Source of the DNA: Eubacterium sp.
GTDB taxonomy: Bacteria > Bacillota > Clostridia > Lachnospirales > Lachnospiraceae
Direction: 5' to 3'
NCBI GenBank assembly: GCA_017619835.1
Contig: JAFZRN010000006.1
Span: 1-64,000, forward strand
Length of the DNA: 64,000 nt
Shown here: piece by piece, positions 26,065-35,078 of the stretch
How the letters are laid out: each line of letters starts with the position of its first letter
Numbering within the stretch: position 1 is the stretch's first letter
The notes under the pieces: generated by a model
The model's database searches: none
Told to the model about the DNA's origin: nothing
What the model saw: only the letters and a program-made list of their open reading frames with translations
Position numbers and translations under genes: made by a program

Positions 26065-26116
26065 TTTTCTCTCCTGAAATCCGTGATATAGACAATATAT
26101 CATAAATTTTTGTTTT

Positions 26117-26148
26117 TTGATACACTCTTGATACACTTTCGATGTAAA
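26117..26148. promoter_or_regulatory. Tandem 11-bp direct repeats, candidate response-regulator operator
   Basis: TTGATACACTC (26117-26127) and TTGATACACTT (26128-26138) are followed by a diverged third unit up to 26148. The 11-base step is what OmpR/PhoB regulators recognise. The site lies between the regulator operon and the export operon. Next to it TAATGTG (26158-26164) and CACATTA (26185-26191) form an inverted repeat that encloses TGGG/CCCA. Confidence 0.5.
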
Positions 26149-26207
26149 GTATGGGAGTAATGTGAGAAATTGGGTAGTTCTGCCCACATTATAGAAGGTG
26201 AGAGAGA

Positions 26208-27815
26208 ATGAAAATAGCATCTTATAAGCTAAGAAAATATATAGCATTATTCCTGACTGCCGGCATGTGTCTTGGCGCTGCGGCATGTGGTAAAACCCCC
26301 GAAATTGTTGAAGAATACGGCGGACATGAAAATGCCGAAAGAGCAGCCGAGAAAGCTTCTTCGGGCGAAGCAGAGATAAAAACTTCTACCGATACGCTTC
26401 AGGATGTATATGGTTCAAAGGTCAGCTGGAATGAAAATCTGTCTGTGCAGGGAGTTGAGCTTAAGGCCCAGGCATATTATATGATCCCCGATGTTTCCGG
26501 ACTCAGTGCATTTGAAATGGGTGAGATGTCCGACTTTGATAATGAGCAGGAATTTGCCGACAACTTTTTCGATGACGGGGCAAAAAAGCTTGAAGAGATC
26601 AAATACGTTAATGCAACGAAATATATGCCCTTACTCTATAAATTCAGAAGCATTCAGAGAAGCGCAACCTATGAACCACCTGAAAATGATATATATAACT
26701 TTGAATATGAGAGGATGGATATCATAGATTCCAATTTTAAGGATGTATATAAATGGGTTGATGAACCCGGATATTTTATCCATATGTATGAGGGCACATA
26801 TAATGGTGTGCCGTACGGACTTATACTTGCGTATCTGAAAAAATATAAAGAAAAGTATATCTTTTTTAATCCAATCGATATAACTGAATACTATCCGGGA
26901 GAAAACTTCCTTACCGAGCTTCAGGAAAGCGGTGAAAATTTTGCGGGAACAGAAGTTTTTGAAAATAAATGCAGCATGACTAAAGATGAACTTTATGAAG
27001 CGGGAAGAGAATTCTTAAAAGAAAAGATACATCTTACAGGAAGAGAAAATACAGTTACTACCAACTACACCAGTTATTCTTATTCAACTTCTGTGCTTTC
27101 AACTATATCGATGATGAATATGTCTAGTAACATTAACCGCAGAACCTTAACTGCGCTGGTATTCTCCGATTCAAACTACATTGATACGATGAATGGTCAT
27201 AATATAGAACGAAGCGGTGACTTCAGAGGAATTACTTTCCTTGGTGAGCAGGATGATCCGGTTGCGGAATATATGGAAAATAATTCCGAAACATTAGACT
27301 ATTTTGATGCTTTCTACAATGTACTTTATTCCGGTGATGGAAAATCGGAAGCAAATTTAACAAGAGATGGATATGCGGTTTATCTCGGAACCCCGTTTGC
27401 AATTGATCCCGATGATGATCTATATAACGCGGGAGGAAGTAATGCGGGAATGATCAAGTTTACCAGTAAAGGCTTTTACGGCTGCGATATAATCCTGGGA
27501 CGTCCCATTGAAAATGAGATCGAAAATGTCGAGCTTCTGAGCTTTGATAAGATAAAAGAAGCTTTTAAGGAGCATTTAGAGGAAAAACTTAATTTTGAGG
27601 ACTTTGGAGCCATGCCTTCAATGCTTCATATGGATTCGATGTATATGAATTACCGGGAAATATCAGATGAGAAGACCGGAGCAGTAACGACTGTTCCCGT
27701 CTGGGAGTTTTATGTTTCGGCAGAAACGAAAATAAAATCAGCCGGATATAGTTTTATAGCTATAAATGCAATGGATGGTTCATTGATTGAAATTGATACT
27801 CAAACGTTTGAGTAA
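26208..27815 (+). CDS. Lipoprotein heading the export operon, paralog of the protein at 21429
   Basis: 535 residues; lipobox at Cys27 (GAAAC) after a charged N-terminus and hydrophobic core. GAAGGTGAGAGAG precedes ATG 26208. It shares blocks along its full length with the lipoprotein at 21429 (see its entry for the conserved motifs), and the two are exactly the same length. It lacks recognised enzymatic motifs. As the first gene of the operon with two adaptors, an FtsX permease and two ATPases, it may be a substrate-binding or sensory component of the exporter. This is inferred from position only. Confidence 0.75.
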   Translation: MKIASYKLRKYIALFLTAGMCLGAAACGKTPEIVEEYGGHENAERAAEKASSGEAEIKTSTDTLQDVYGSKVSWNENLSVQGVELKAQAYYMIPDVSGLSAFEMGEMSDFDNEQEFADNFFDDGAKKLEEIKYVNATKYMPLLYKFRSIQRSATYEPPENDIYNFEYERMDIIDSNFKDVYKWVDEPGYFIHMYEGTYNGVPYGLILAYLKKYKEKYIFFNPIDITEYYPGENFLTELQESGENFAGTEVFENKCSMTKDELYEAGREFLKEKIHLTGRENTVTTNYTSYSYSTSVLSTISMMNMSSNINRRTLTALVFSDSNYIDTMNGHNIERSGDFRGITFLGEQDDPVAEYMENNSETLDYFDAFYNVLYSGDGKSEANLTRDGYAVYLGTPFAIDPDDDLYNAGGSNAGMIKFTSKGFYGCDIILGRPIENEIENVELLSFDKIKEAFKEHLEEKLNFEDFGAMPSMLHMDSMYMNYREISDEKTGAVTTVPVWEFYVSAETKIKSAGYSFIAINAMDGSLIEIDTQTFE

Positions 27816-27840
27816 TGATCCAATAAGGAATATATGATAA

Positions 27841-28953
27841 ATGGTTAAAATGAACAAATCAAAAATTAAATATCGCCTTGTGGGTATACTCGTGTCGGTT
27901 CTCATCCTTCTTACGGGATGTTCTGATACTGACGTGGATCCGCTGGTTGATGCAAAGGATCTATCCTACAGCGGTGTCGAGAGGACAACCGTTGATGTTA
28001 AGAGAGGAAGCATAATCCCGGTATTTGAGACCAATATCGATCTTTCCGGATATAACGAAGTCATTTACAGAATTGATGCGACCAGAATGGATGAGATCAC
28101 GGAACAGTTCGGGGCAGAGCTGGGAGAACTTCACGTAAATATCGGTGATCATGTCAAGTCCGGCGATCTTCTGATATCGTTTAAATCAAAGGATCTTCAG
28201 GATAAGCTGAATGACGGTGAAAAAAGAAAGAAGGAAGCTCAGCTTCAGATAGAGCATTACCGGAAGCTCATGGCGATAGACTCTTCAATGGATTTTTCCA
28301 CGGAGATCAATTCACTGAATAATGATATACGTGTTGCGGATCTTCATATCGAGGAAGTAAGAAACACATATCAGTCTCTTAATATCGTTGCCGAGGCTGA
28401 TGGGGTTGTAAGTTTTATAGATCCGGCTGTGAAGGACGGGTATCTGCTTATCGGAGCTCCGCTTATAAAGGCCATATCCTTTGATGATTATTATATAATG
28501 AGCGGTGCAGGCGGAGATAACCAGAATACGAAATATGATAAGAGTCTTATGGTATCTGCCGACGAGATCGACTTCAAGGTAGGTAATGTATATAGTGCAA
28601 AGAGTGCTCTTTCGGAATACAAAGTTGAAGTAATATCCGATCCCAATAAGGAGGAAGAGGCAACCGTCGGAGATGCGGTCAGCAGTGATACGGTCTATTT
28701 CAGGCTGGTGGATTTTGACGGAATGGTTCCTGAAAAAACTCTGAATCTCCATGTGGAAATGGATGAGATCAAGGATACCTGTTATGTGGAAATGAATGCG
28801 ATCATCAAATATAACGATGAAAGGTTTGTATATAGAGAGCAGGAGGATGGCTCTTTCTGCCCGGTAAAGGTTGTATTAGGAAACTCAGTAGGACAATATG
28901 TAGTAATAAAGGAAGGACTTAGCGAAGGTGATAAAGTATCTATTCCATTCTAA
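27841..28953 (+). CDS. HlyD/MacA-like adaptor lipoprotein
   Basis: 370 residues; lipobox LTGC with Cys27. The layout is that of a periplasmic-adaptor (membrane fusion) protein: first lipoyl half GELHVNIGDHVKSGDLLISF (about 95-115), a helical hairpin (about 118-175, two short helices), second lipoyl half with LNIVAEADGVVSFIDPAV, then beta-barrel and membrane-proximal domains ending NAIIKYNDERFVYREQEDG and GLSEGDKVSIPF. In Gram-positive bacteria such proteins link an ABC permease to the extracellular side. It overlaps the following gene by 26 bases. The next gene encodes a second, larger adaptor, so the exporter probably uses a heteromeric adaptor. Confidence 0.82.
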   Translation: MVKMNKSKIKYRLVGILVSVLILLTGCSDTDVDPLVDAKDLSYSGVERTTVDVKRGSIIPVFETNIDLSGYNEVIYRIDATRMDEITEQFGAELGELHVNIGDHVKSGDLLISFKSKDLQDKLNDGEKRKKEAQLQIEHYRKLMAIDSSMDFSTEINSLNNDIRVADLHIEEVRNTYQSLNIVAEADGVVSFIDPAVKDGYLLIGAPLIKAISFDDYYIMSGAGGDNQNTKYDKSLMVSADEIDFKVGNVYSAKSALSEYKVEVISDPNKEEEATVGDAVSSDTVYFRLVDFDGMVPEKTLNLHVEMDEIKDTCYVEMNAIIKYNDERFVYREQEDGSFCPVKVVLGNSVGQYVVIKEGLSEGDKVSIPF

Positions 28954-31165
28954 CAGAATAAAGAAAACCGTGGCAGCAGTGCTTATATTTTCTTTTGTGC
29001 TGAGTCTTACGGCTTGTGCCGGCGCAGGATATGCAGTTCCCGAACTGAAAGAACCTGTATCTCTTACAGAGTTTTATCGTCCGGTCTCAAAGAGGATAGT
29101 CGGAACGGTAAATATGCTTTTCGGTACTGTAATTGCCAAGGAATATCCTGTTTTTGCCACGAAAATGGTTGCGATAACCGATATAGAGGTTGGCGTAGGT
29201 GACTATGTCAAAGAGGGTGATGTGATAGCCCATGGTACATACGGAGATATGTCCGCCACTATCACAAGCCTCAGGAATCAGATAAGTGTTCTCGACAGGC
29301 AGAGAGTTAAGGAACAGAAAGCATCCGATGCACGTGTTGAGAAGCTCGAGCTTGAGAAAAAGAACGAGAAGAAACTTAAGGATAAGAAAGGCATGGCCCA
29401 GAAGGATACTTCAATCCAGATTGAAAAGGAAAACTTACGTTTCAGCCTTGCCATGATAGATAATTCTATTGCCGATATACGTAAGCAGATCTCGGAGATT
29501 GAGGAAAGTACCGGTACCGTGACATTTACCGCACCTCATTCCGGGCGCGTAGACTATGTAGTGGATATGACTCATAATAACATGGTTTCCTCTTATGAGA
29601 ATATTGCGGTCGTTATTGATGAAGATGATCTCTATATTGAAACGAGAGGCGTTACTATCGATAATTATGTTTATGATGATTATCAGAGTAAATGGACCTA
29701 TGTTGGCGGCAAGATGGTCGAGATAAAGGATCATGCTTATACCAATCAGGAGATTTCTTATGCAAAATCAGTTAAGAAAAATCCTTACATGAGTTTTGAT
29801 GCGCCCGGTTCAAAGCTTGAATTGGGTAACAATATGATGCTTTACTTCATGAGAGAGGATAATACTCCGAAGCTCGCTGTTGGTAAAGATTCTGTTTATT
29901 ATGAAAATGATGAAGAGTATGTATATGTAAGAAATGAGAAGACCGGTATCAATGAAAAAAGAATGATTGAGATCGGAGCAAGCGATGTCAATTATGTCGA
30001 GGTCGTTTCGGGACTGGAAGAAGGCGAGATCGTATCTTACAAGAATACAATGCTTTCACCCGATCATTATGAGGTGGTGGATGTGGAGACTGCGACCTTC
30101 ACTCTTGAATGTGAAGGCAAATTCGTTGACTTTGCATATCCTTACTATGATATCTACACATCAGAAGTTTCCGGAGAATATAAAGAGCTTCATATCACCG
30201 GACCGGCATCACCGGGAGAACCGCTATTCAATGTAATATCGAATACTCCGAGAGATGAAATAGAAGAAGCGAGACTTGCCGTAACCGGTCAGGATAATGA
30301 TAAGGCTCAGGCAGATAAGGACTATGAATCAGCCAAGAAGGATCTTGAGAAGGTGATAAAGCAGGCCAAGAAACATCCTCTTCCCAAGGATGCTACTGAA
30401 ACGGATGCTGTAAGAAACTTAAGACTTCTGGCGGAAAGAACCCAGTGTGATCTGGATGTTCTGACCTATGAACATGATTATGCACTTGAAACCTATAACA
30501 TTATGAGGCCGGAAAAATCCGCAACTTATCAGAGACTCCTGAAGGGTACCGCTGCTGCTCCTTATACTCCGACCGTTCAAAATGATGGAAGGATCTCTTA
30601 TCTGAATTTTACAGATGGGGTTAAGATCAACAAAAATGATTTTGTTCTGACTGTCGAGAAAAGAAAACCCGAAGAGGAAAACACAAGGATCTATGTACTC
30701 TCCGAAGCAGAATACTCGCCGAGGGTCGGCCAGGAGATGCGTCTCATAAGAGAGGGTAAGGACGGCTTTACCATTACGGGCAAATGTGTCGGAATAAACG
30801 GAGAGGCAGACAGGTTTATCCTCTTTACAAGAGATGATAAGTGTTATTCAACGACATCCATGCCTTCATCCAAGTCGGTGACATTTCAGTGTACTATCGA
30901 GATGGATAAGCATGTCAGCGAAAAAGAGATAAAAGAAACAATGGTCAAATACTATGGTGTCGAGGCAAAGGATGTAATAGTTGTTCCGACACTCTGTGTA
31001 AAGACCGAGGTTGATCAGTTCACTCTGATCGAAAAGCATTATGTATGGAGACTTGAAAATGATGTTCCGGTAAAGGAATATGTGGAAGTTTTCGACCCGA
31101 GTAACGAGACGGGCGGCACATATGTGCTGAGTGGCCTTGAAGTAGGAGACAAGATACTCAAATGA
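28928..31165 (+). CDS. Large adaptor lipoprotein with two helical hairpins
   Basis: 745 residues, about twice the usual adaptor length. It starts at GTG 28928 with GGAAGGA ten bases upstream, inside the previous gene, and has a lipobox LTAC with Cys30. One lipoyl/hairpin unit lies in the first part (ITDIEVGVGDYVKEGDVIA, a charged coiled coil at about 115-195, then VTFTAPHSGRVDYVVDM). After a barrel-like domain a second coiled coil occurs at about 435-530 (RDEIEEARLAVTG, ESAKKDLEKVIKQ) with another biotinyl/lipoyl-like return (RISYLNFTDGVKINKNDFV). It therefore looks like two adaptor units joined. It ends with GLEVGDKILK and overlaps the permease start by four bases. Confidence 0.8.
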   Translation: MIKYLFHSNRIKKTVAAVLIFSFVLSLTACAGAGYAVPELKEPVSLTEFYRPVSKRIVGTVNMLFGTVIAKEYPVFATKMVAITDIEVGVGDYVKEGDVIAHGTYGDMSATITSLRNQISVLDRQRVKEQKASDARVEKLELEKKNEKKLKDKKGMAQKDTSIQIEKENLRFSLAMIDNSIADIRKQISEIEESTGTVTFTAPHSGRVDYVVDMTHNNMVSSYENIAVVIDEDDLYIETRGVTIDNYVYDDYQSKWTYVGGKMVEIKDHAYTNQEISYAKSVKKNPYMSFDAPGSKLELGNNMMLYFMREDNTPKLAVGKDSVYYENDEEYVYVRNEKTGINEKRMIEIGASDVNYVEVVSGLEEGEIVSYKNTMLSPDHYEVVDVETATFTLECEGKFVDFAYPYYDIYTSEVSGEYKELHITGPASPGEPLFNVISNTPRDEIEEARLAVTGQDNDKAQADKDYESAKKDLEKVIKQAKKHPLPKDATETDAVRNLRLLAERTQCDLDVLTYEHDYALETYNIMRPEKSATYQRLLKGTAAAPYTPTVQNDGRISYLNFTDGVKINKNDFVLTVEKRKPEEENTRIYVLSEAEYSPRVGQEMRLIREGKDGFTITGKCVGINGEADRFILFTRDDKCYSTTSMPSSKSVTFQCTIEMDKHVSEKEIKETMVKYYGVEAKDVIVVPTLCVKTEVDQFTLIEKHYVWRLENDVPVKEYVEVFDPSNETGGTYVLSGLEVGDKILK

Positions 31166-34050
31166 TAAAATACATACTTACAAAGATCAGAAATAAATAT
31201 AAGCTTTATATGTGCCTTATGATCGGAAACGTAGCTATCGTCATGATATTTGCAATGATCATGATGTTCAGGGACGGCTCGAGAAACAAGCTTATCCAGA
31301 GAGGCTTTGTGGAGAGATATGAGAAGATCGGGGGATATCCTGCTACTATTCACAGACAGGAAGCAATAAAGGGCTCGGAGATTGAGGCAATGCCTGAAGA
31401 TTCCGATATAGTATCAATGGCTGTCGAAAGATCAAGAGGCTATGAGGAATCCTGGACAAAGTATCTCCAGCTTCCGATCGTTGCAACCCAGGAAATTTAC
31501 TACTACAGAAATCTGGAGGGCTATGGAAGCTACAGAGGTGACGGACATATAGCCATAGCATTTTTCGATGATCCGACTATCTCCGATCCGGGTGAGATGA
31601 AGAATCATTATGATATTCTCGAAGGCGGATTTATCGGGGATGATGTCTCGGAAATGATCAAAGAAGGTCATGAGATACCCGAGGATGTGGTTCCGTGTAT
31701 AGTAAGCAGATCAACAGCTAACAGCTGGGATATAGTTGTCGGAGAGACCGTAGATTTTTATCCTCTCGGTTACGGAAAGAATTCCGATGAAAAGCCTATC
31801 CTCAGACTTTTTGTCAACGGAATAGTGAGTGAGAAGGAAGGCGATTATTACTGGCAGAAGTCGTTAAAGAGTTGCGGAAACACGGCTATCGTTGATAAGA
31901 GAGCTTTCAATGAAGTGATCGCCAAGTATGGTGCAAAGGATCTTTGTTGTGAGATATTCCAGGCTCTTGATTACAGATATATCAATACACAGAATGTTGA
32001 TGCCGTTGATAGTTATCTGAGACAGTTCGTAAAGCTGGATGATAAACTGGAACAGTATATCACGCCGCTCTTTGTAAAATTCAGAGATAACAGTAAGGCG
32101 GTTGAGCAGATGATCTACGTCATTGTTCTTCCGATCATTGTTCTTGTACTGATCTTTATCGGCATGATCGCATTCAGGATAATCGATTCAGAAAAGCTGG
32201 AGCTGACAACTCTCAGAAACAGAGGTCTCAGTAAGTTAAGCCTTATCGGAATGTATATAATCCAGTCATTTATCCTTGCCTTTGCAAGTCTTCCTCTGGG
32301 AATCGTTTTAGGATATTTCTTTGGAAAGCTTGTTGCGGGTGTTGATGACTTCATGGGCTTCACCAAGTCCATCAGTGTAAAGGATTATAAGTTGAATATC
32401 CTTATGCTGATAGCGGGACTTATCGCTATGCTGATAGCGGTTATCATAATGCTGATACCGGTATTCCTGTTCTTCAAGAAGAAAAAGACAAAGAGAAAGG
32501 TTGCGACAACTTCCTTCTGGGAGAGATATTTCCTGGATATTGCACTTCTCATTGTTTCCATATACCTGCTTGTTAATTACAACAAACAGCTGAGCTCGCT
32601 GTCACAGTCCGTTATCAACGGACAGGGAATAGATCCTATCATATTCATTAACTCGACCCTGTTCCTTTTTGCCTGCGGAATGCTGATGCTGAGACTTATA
32701 TTCTATGCAATAAGAATAGTTTACAAGATAGGCGAGAAAAAATTCAGCCCTGTTATGTATGCGGGACTTTTACAGATAATACGTACAAGAAAAGCATCGG
32801 GAGTTATCTCGGTCTTCCTGGTAATGACAGTTGCAATGAGCCTTTTTAATGCAAACATGGCAAGAACCATAAATGCTAATAAAGAGGCAAGACTGCAGCA
32901 TGATGGTGGTAGTGACGTAAGGATTCAGGAGAACTGGAGGATTAATATCAACAAGTTTGCCGAAACCTGGAAATACTACGAACCGGATTATGAGGTATAT
33001 AAAGACCTCATCAATAATGGAACATTTGAAAGCTCGACCAAGGTTATCATTGATGACAGAAACGAAGTAAAGGCGAGTGCAAAGCCTATCGGACAGGTTA
33101 CGATGATGGCTATAAATACAAAGGAATTTGGTGAGACCGCCAGACTCAAAGATGGTCTGACAAGTGAACACTGGTATAATTATCTCAATGCTCTTGCTGC
33201 AAATAACGAGGGCGTGATCATTTCCAGTAATCTTGCAAAGGCTTTTGAGCTGAAGGTCGGAGATGCTCTCATTCTCGGACAGAAGAAGCCCGAGGTTACG
33301 GGAAGCTCGAGTGTATATTCCAGCCTGAATCTTAAGATTGTAGCTATAGCAGATGCATGGCCCGGTTTTGACAAGTATGAGTATGAGCTTAATGATAAGG
33401 GCAAAACCATTTGCAGAGATAAGTATCTTATGGTTATCAACTACAGTACCGCCATAGGTTCGTTCGGACTTCTTCCTTATGAGGTATGGGCAAGGACCAA
33501 TCTTAATGAAGAGGGAGTAAAGGAAGTACTGAATGATACTTTCCAGAAAGAGAAAAGAAGCTTTAAGTCGATTTATTCGTGGGAAGATAAACTGAAGGTT
33601 GAGAAGTCTTCGGCTATCATCCAGATTACAAATGGTATCTTTACGGGAGACTTCCTGATAGCGCTGATCCTCTGTATCGTCGGATATATGATCTACTGGA
33701 TCACGTCAATCAGAGACAGGGAGCTTCTCTTCGGTATCTACCGAGCCATGGGTATCAGCAGAGGTGAGATCAACCGGATGCTCGGAATGGAACAGCTGTT
33801 CCTGTCGCTGATGTCGATACTGGCGGGTGTCTTCGCCGGTACGCTGGCGTCCAGTCTGTTCGTCAAGGTGTTCGCGGCGGTTTATCTGCCGAAGAAGCAC
33901 AGCGTGAGTGTATTCGTAAGCTCGTATGGAACGGATCTTCTGAAGCTGGCGGCATTCCTGATTGTTGTAGTGGTAATCTGTGTATTCTGGATTCGTAGGA
34001 TTGTTAAGAGTCTGAATATTACTGAAGCACTGAAACTTGGTGATGATTAA
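31162..34050 (+). CDS. FtsX-type ABC permease (MacB/YknZ-like, double FtsX domain)
   Basis: 962 residues. Predicted layout: TM1 at about 14-35, a large extracytoplasmic domain to about 310, a first FtsX core with segments near 316-338, 363-388 and 412-437, additional segments near 456-475, 493-520 and 546-560, a second extracytoplasmic domain (about 565-825), and a final FtsX core at 829-847, 878-903 and 931-950 with FGIYRAMGISRGEINRMLGMEQ before it. Such permeases use ATP hydrolysis mechanically to move substrates or signals outside the membrane. Only one permease gene is present for two ATPase genes, fitting a protein that carries both permease halves. ATGA overlap with the preceding adaptor. 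The substrate is unknown. Confidence 0.88.
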   Translation: MIKYILTKIRNKYKLYMCLMIGNVAIVMIFAMIMMFRDGSRNKLIQRGFVERYEKIGGYPATIHRQEAIKGSEIEAMPEDSDIVSMAVERSRGYEESWTKYLQLPIVATQEIYYYRNLEGYGSYRGDGHIAIAFFDDPTISDPGEMKNHYDILEGGFIGDDVSEMIKEGHEIPEDVVPCIVSRSTANSWDIVVGETVDFYPLGYGKNSDEKPILRLFVNGIVSEKEGDYYWQKSLKSCGNTAIVDKRAFNEVIAKYGAKDLCCEIFQALDYRYINTQNVDAVDSYLRQFVKLDDKLEQYITPLFVKFRDNSKAVEQMIYVIVLPIIVLVLIFIGMIAFRIIDSEKLELTTLRNRGLSKLSLIGMYIIQSFILAFASLPLGIVLGYFFGKLVAGVDDFMGFTKSISVKDYKLNILMLIAGLIAMLIAVIIMLIPVFLFFKKKKTKRKVATTSFWERYFLDIALLIVSIYLLVNYNKQLSSLSQSVINGQGIDPIIFINSTLFLFACGMLMLRLIFYAIRIVYKIGEKKFSPVMYAGLLQIIRTRKASGVISVFLVMTVAMSLFNANMARTINANKEARLQHDGGSDVRIQENWRININKFAETWKYYEPDYEVYKDLINNGTFESSTKVIIDDRNEVKASAKPIGQVTMMAINTKEFGETARLKDGLTSEHWYNYLNALAANNEGVIISSNLAKAFELKVGDALILGQKKPEVTGSSSVYSSLNLKIVAIADAWPGFDKYEYELNDKGKTICRDKYLMVINYSTAIGSFGLLPYEVWARTNLNEEGVKEVLNDTFQKEKRSFKSIYSWEDKLKVEKSSAIIQITNGIFTGDFLIALILCIVGYMIYWITSIRDRELLFGIYRAMGISRGEINRMLGMEQLFLSLMSILAGVFAGTLASSLFVKVFAAVYLPKKHSVSVFVSSYGTDLLKLAAFLIVVVVICVFWIRRIVKSLNITEALKLGDD

Positions 34051-34073
34051 GGTGAGAGGTAAAGGCGCCTGAT

Positions 34074-34186
34074 TATTGAAGCGGGTATACCGCAACCATG
34101 TTCCCCTTCAAGTGCAGGAGAATGCACTTGAAGTGAAACAGGATTGCGCCCTCCCGCGCTTACTAGATTAGAAACGGACGGCGCAA
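34074..34186 (+). ncRNA. Structured non-coding element, copy 1
   Basis: This sits in the 175-base gap between permease and ATPase genes. GCGGG (34081-34085) can pair with CCCGC (34153-34157). GCAACCATGTT (34092-34102) pairs with 34137-34147 with two mismatches. CTTCAAGTGCA (34106-34116) pairs perfectly with TGCACTTGAAG (34123-34133) around a GGAGAA loop. TTGCGCC (34144-34150) can instead pair with GGCGCAA (34180-34186). Copy 2 at 43872-43979 keeps the loops but swaps paired bases. Whether it acts as RNA or is only a mobile palindrome is open. Confidence 0.55.
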
Positions 34187-34225
34187 AAATATAAATATAT
34201 AGTAAAGTATATATAAGGGTTAAAT

Positions 34226-35047
34226 ATGTTTAGGATAACGGAAAATACAATGTCAAATCCAGCGGAGAATGCGGCTTTGAATGGTTATCAGAGTCCGGAT
34301 GCGGCTCAGAGCTTGAATGAGACGAATGTGAGTGTGGCTGAGAGTAGTGGGCAGGATGCGATTCTCACGATTGATAATGTCGTGAAGACGTATAAGCTGG
34401 GAAATGGTGGAAGCCTCACGGTTCTGGATCATATAAATTATGAGATACCCAGGGGTAAGCTTACGATGCTTATGGGTAGATCCGGTTCGGGTAAGACGAC
34501 GCTGCTTAATCTTCTGAGTAATCTCGATGATGTTACCGATGGCGATATCATTTTCAAAGAGGAGCCGGATTCGTCGGGACTTGCATACAGTGGAATGAGT
34601 GCTGATGAGAAGGAGAAGCTGAGACGTTTTAAGATGGGCTTCGTTTTCCAGTCCATCGCGCTGATCCCGGTTATGACGGCTATCGAGAATATTGATTTCG
34701 GACTCAGGACAGCCAAGTATGTCGATGAGACAGGTAAAACATCGGGAGCCATAAGAGAAAAGAGAATCAAAGAGGTTCTTGAGCTGGTCGGGCTTTCGGA
34801 GAGAGGAAAGCATTTCCCGGGAGAACTTTCGGGTGGTGAGAGACAGCGTATCGCGATAGCAAGAGCGATGGCTCATAAGCCGAAGATACTTTTCGCCGAC
34901 GAGCCTACGGGAGCGCTGGATACCGGTTCGGGTATCTATATCGCGGAGCTTTTCAAGAAGCTTACCGAGACCGAGGGACTTACCGTAATAATGACTACGC
35001 ACGATGTCCGTCTTTCGGAACTCGCAGATGTATTGATACAGTTATAA
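34226..35047 (+). CDS. ABC exporter ATPase (MacB/LolD-like), first of two
   Basis: 273 residues. Walker A GRSGSGKTT at about 84-92, Q-loop in GFVFQSIALIPVMT, signature LSGGERQRIAIARA, Walker B ILFADEPTGALD and the switch His in IMTTHDVRLSE. It belongs to the MacB/LolD group that partners FtsX-type permeases. The first 45 residues are a polar, disordered-looking extension absent from typical members; ATG 34250 is an alternative start that would trim eight residues. AAGGG lies six bases before ATG 34226. It probably pairs with the ATPase at 35079, giving a heterodimer on the 962-residue permease. Confidence 0.9.
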   Translation: MFRITENTMSNPAENAALNGYQSPDAAQSLNETNVSVAESSGQDAILTIDNVVKTYKLGNGGSLTVLDHINYEIPRGKLTMLMGRSGSGKTTLLNLLSNLDDVTDGDIIFKEEPDSSGLAYSGMSADEKEKLRRFKMGFVFQSIALIPVMTAIENIDFGLRTAKYVDETGKTSGAIREKRIKEVLELVGLSERGKHFPGELSGGERQRIAIARAMAHKPKILFADEPTGALDTGSGIYIAELFKKLTETEGLTVIMTTHDVRLSELADVLIQL

Positions 35048-35078
35048 ATCTATAATTCCCAGAATAAGGAATACATTT

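Noticed and set aside
26065..26286. N-terminal extension of the response regulator
   Set aside because: The frame stays open by chance through the operator region and into the opposite gene; the receiver domain begins at ATG 26064 with a proper ribosome binding site.
34253..35002. Antisense ORF of 249 codons
   Set aside because: It covers the first ABC ATPase, whose motifs are complete on the plus strand; the antisense product is Arg/Ile-rich with no domain.
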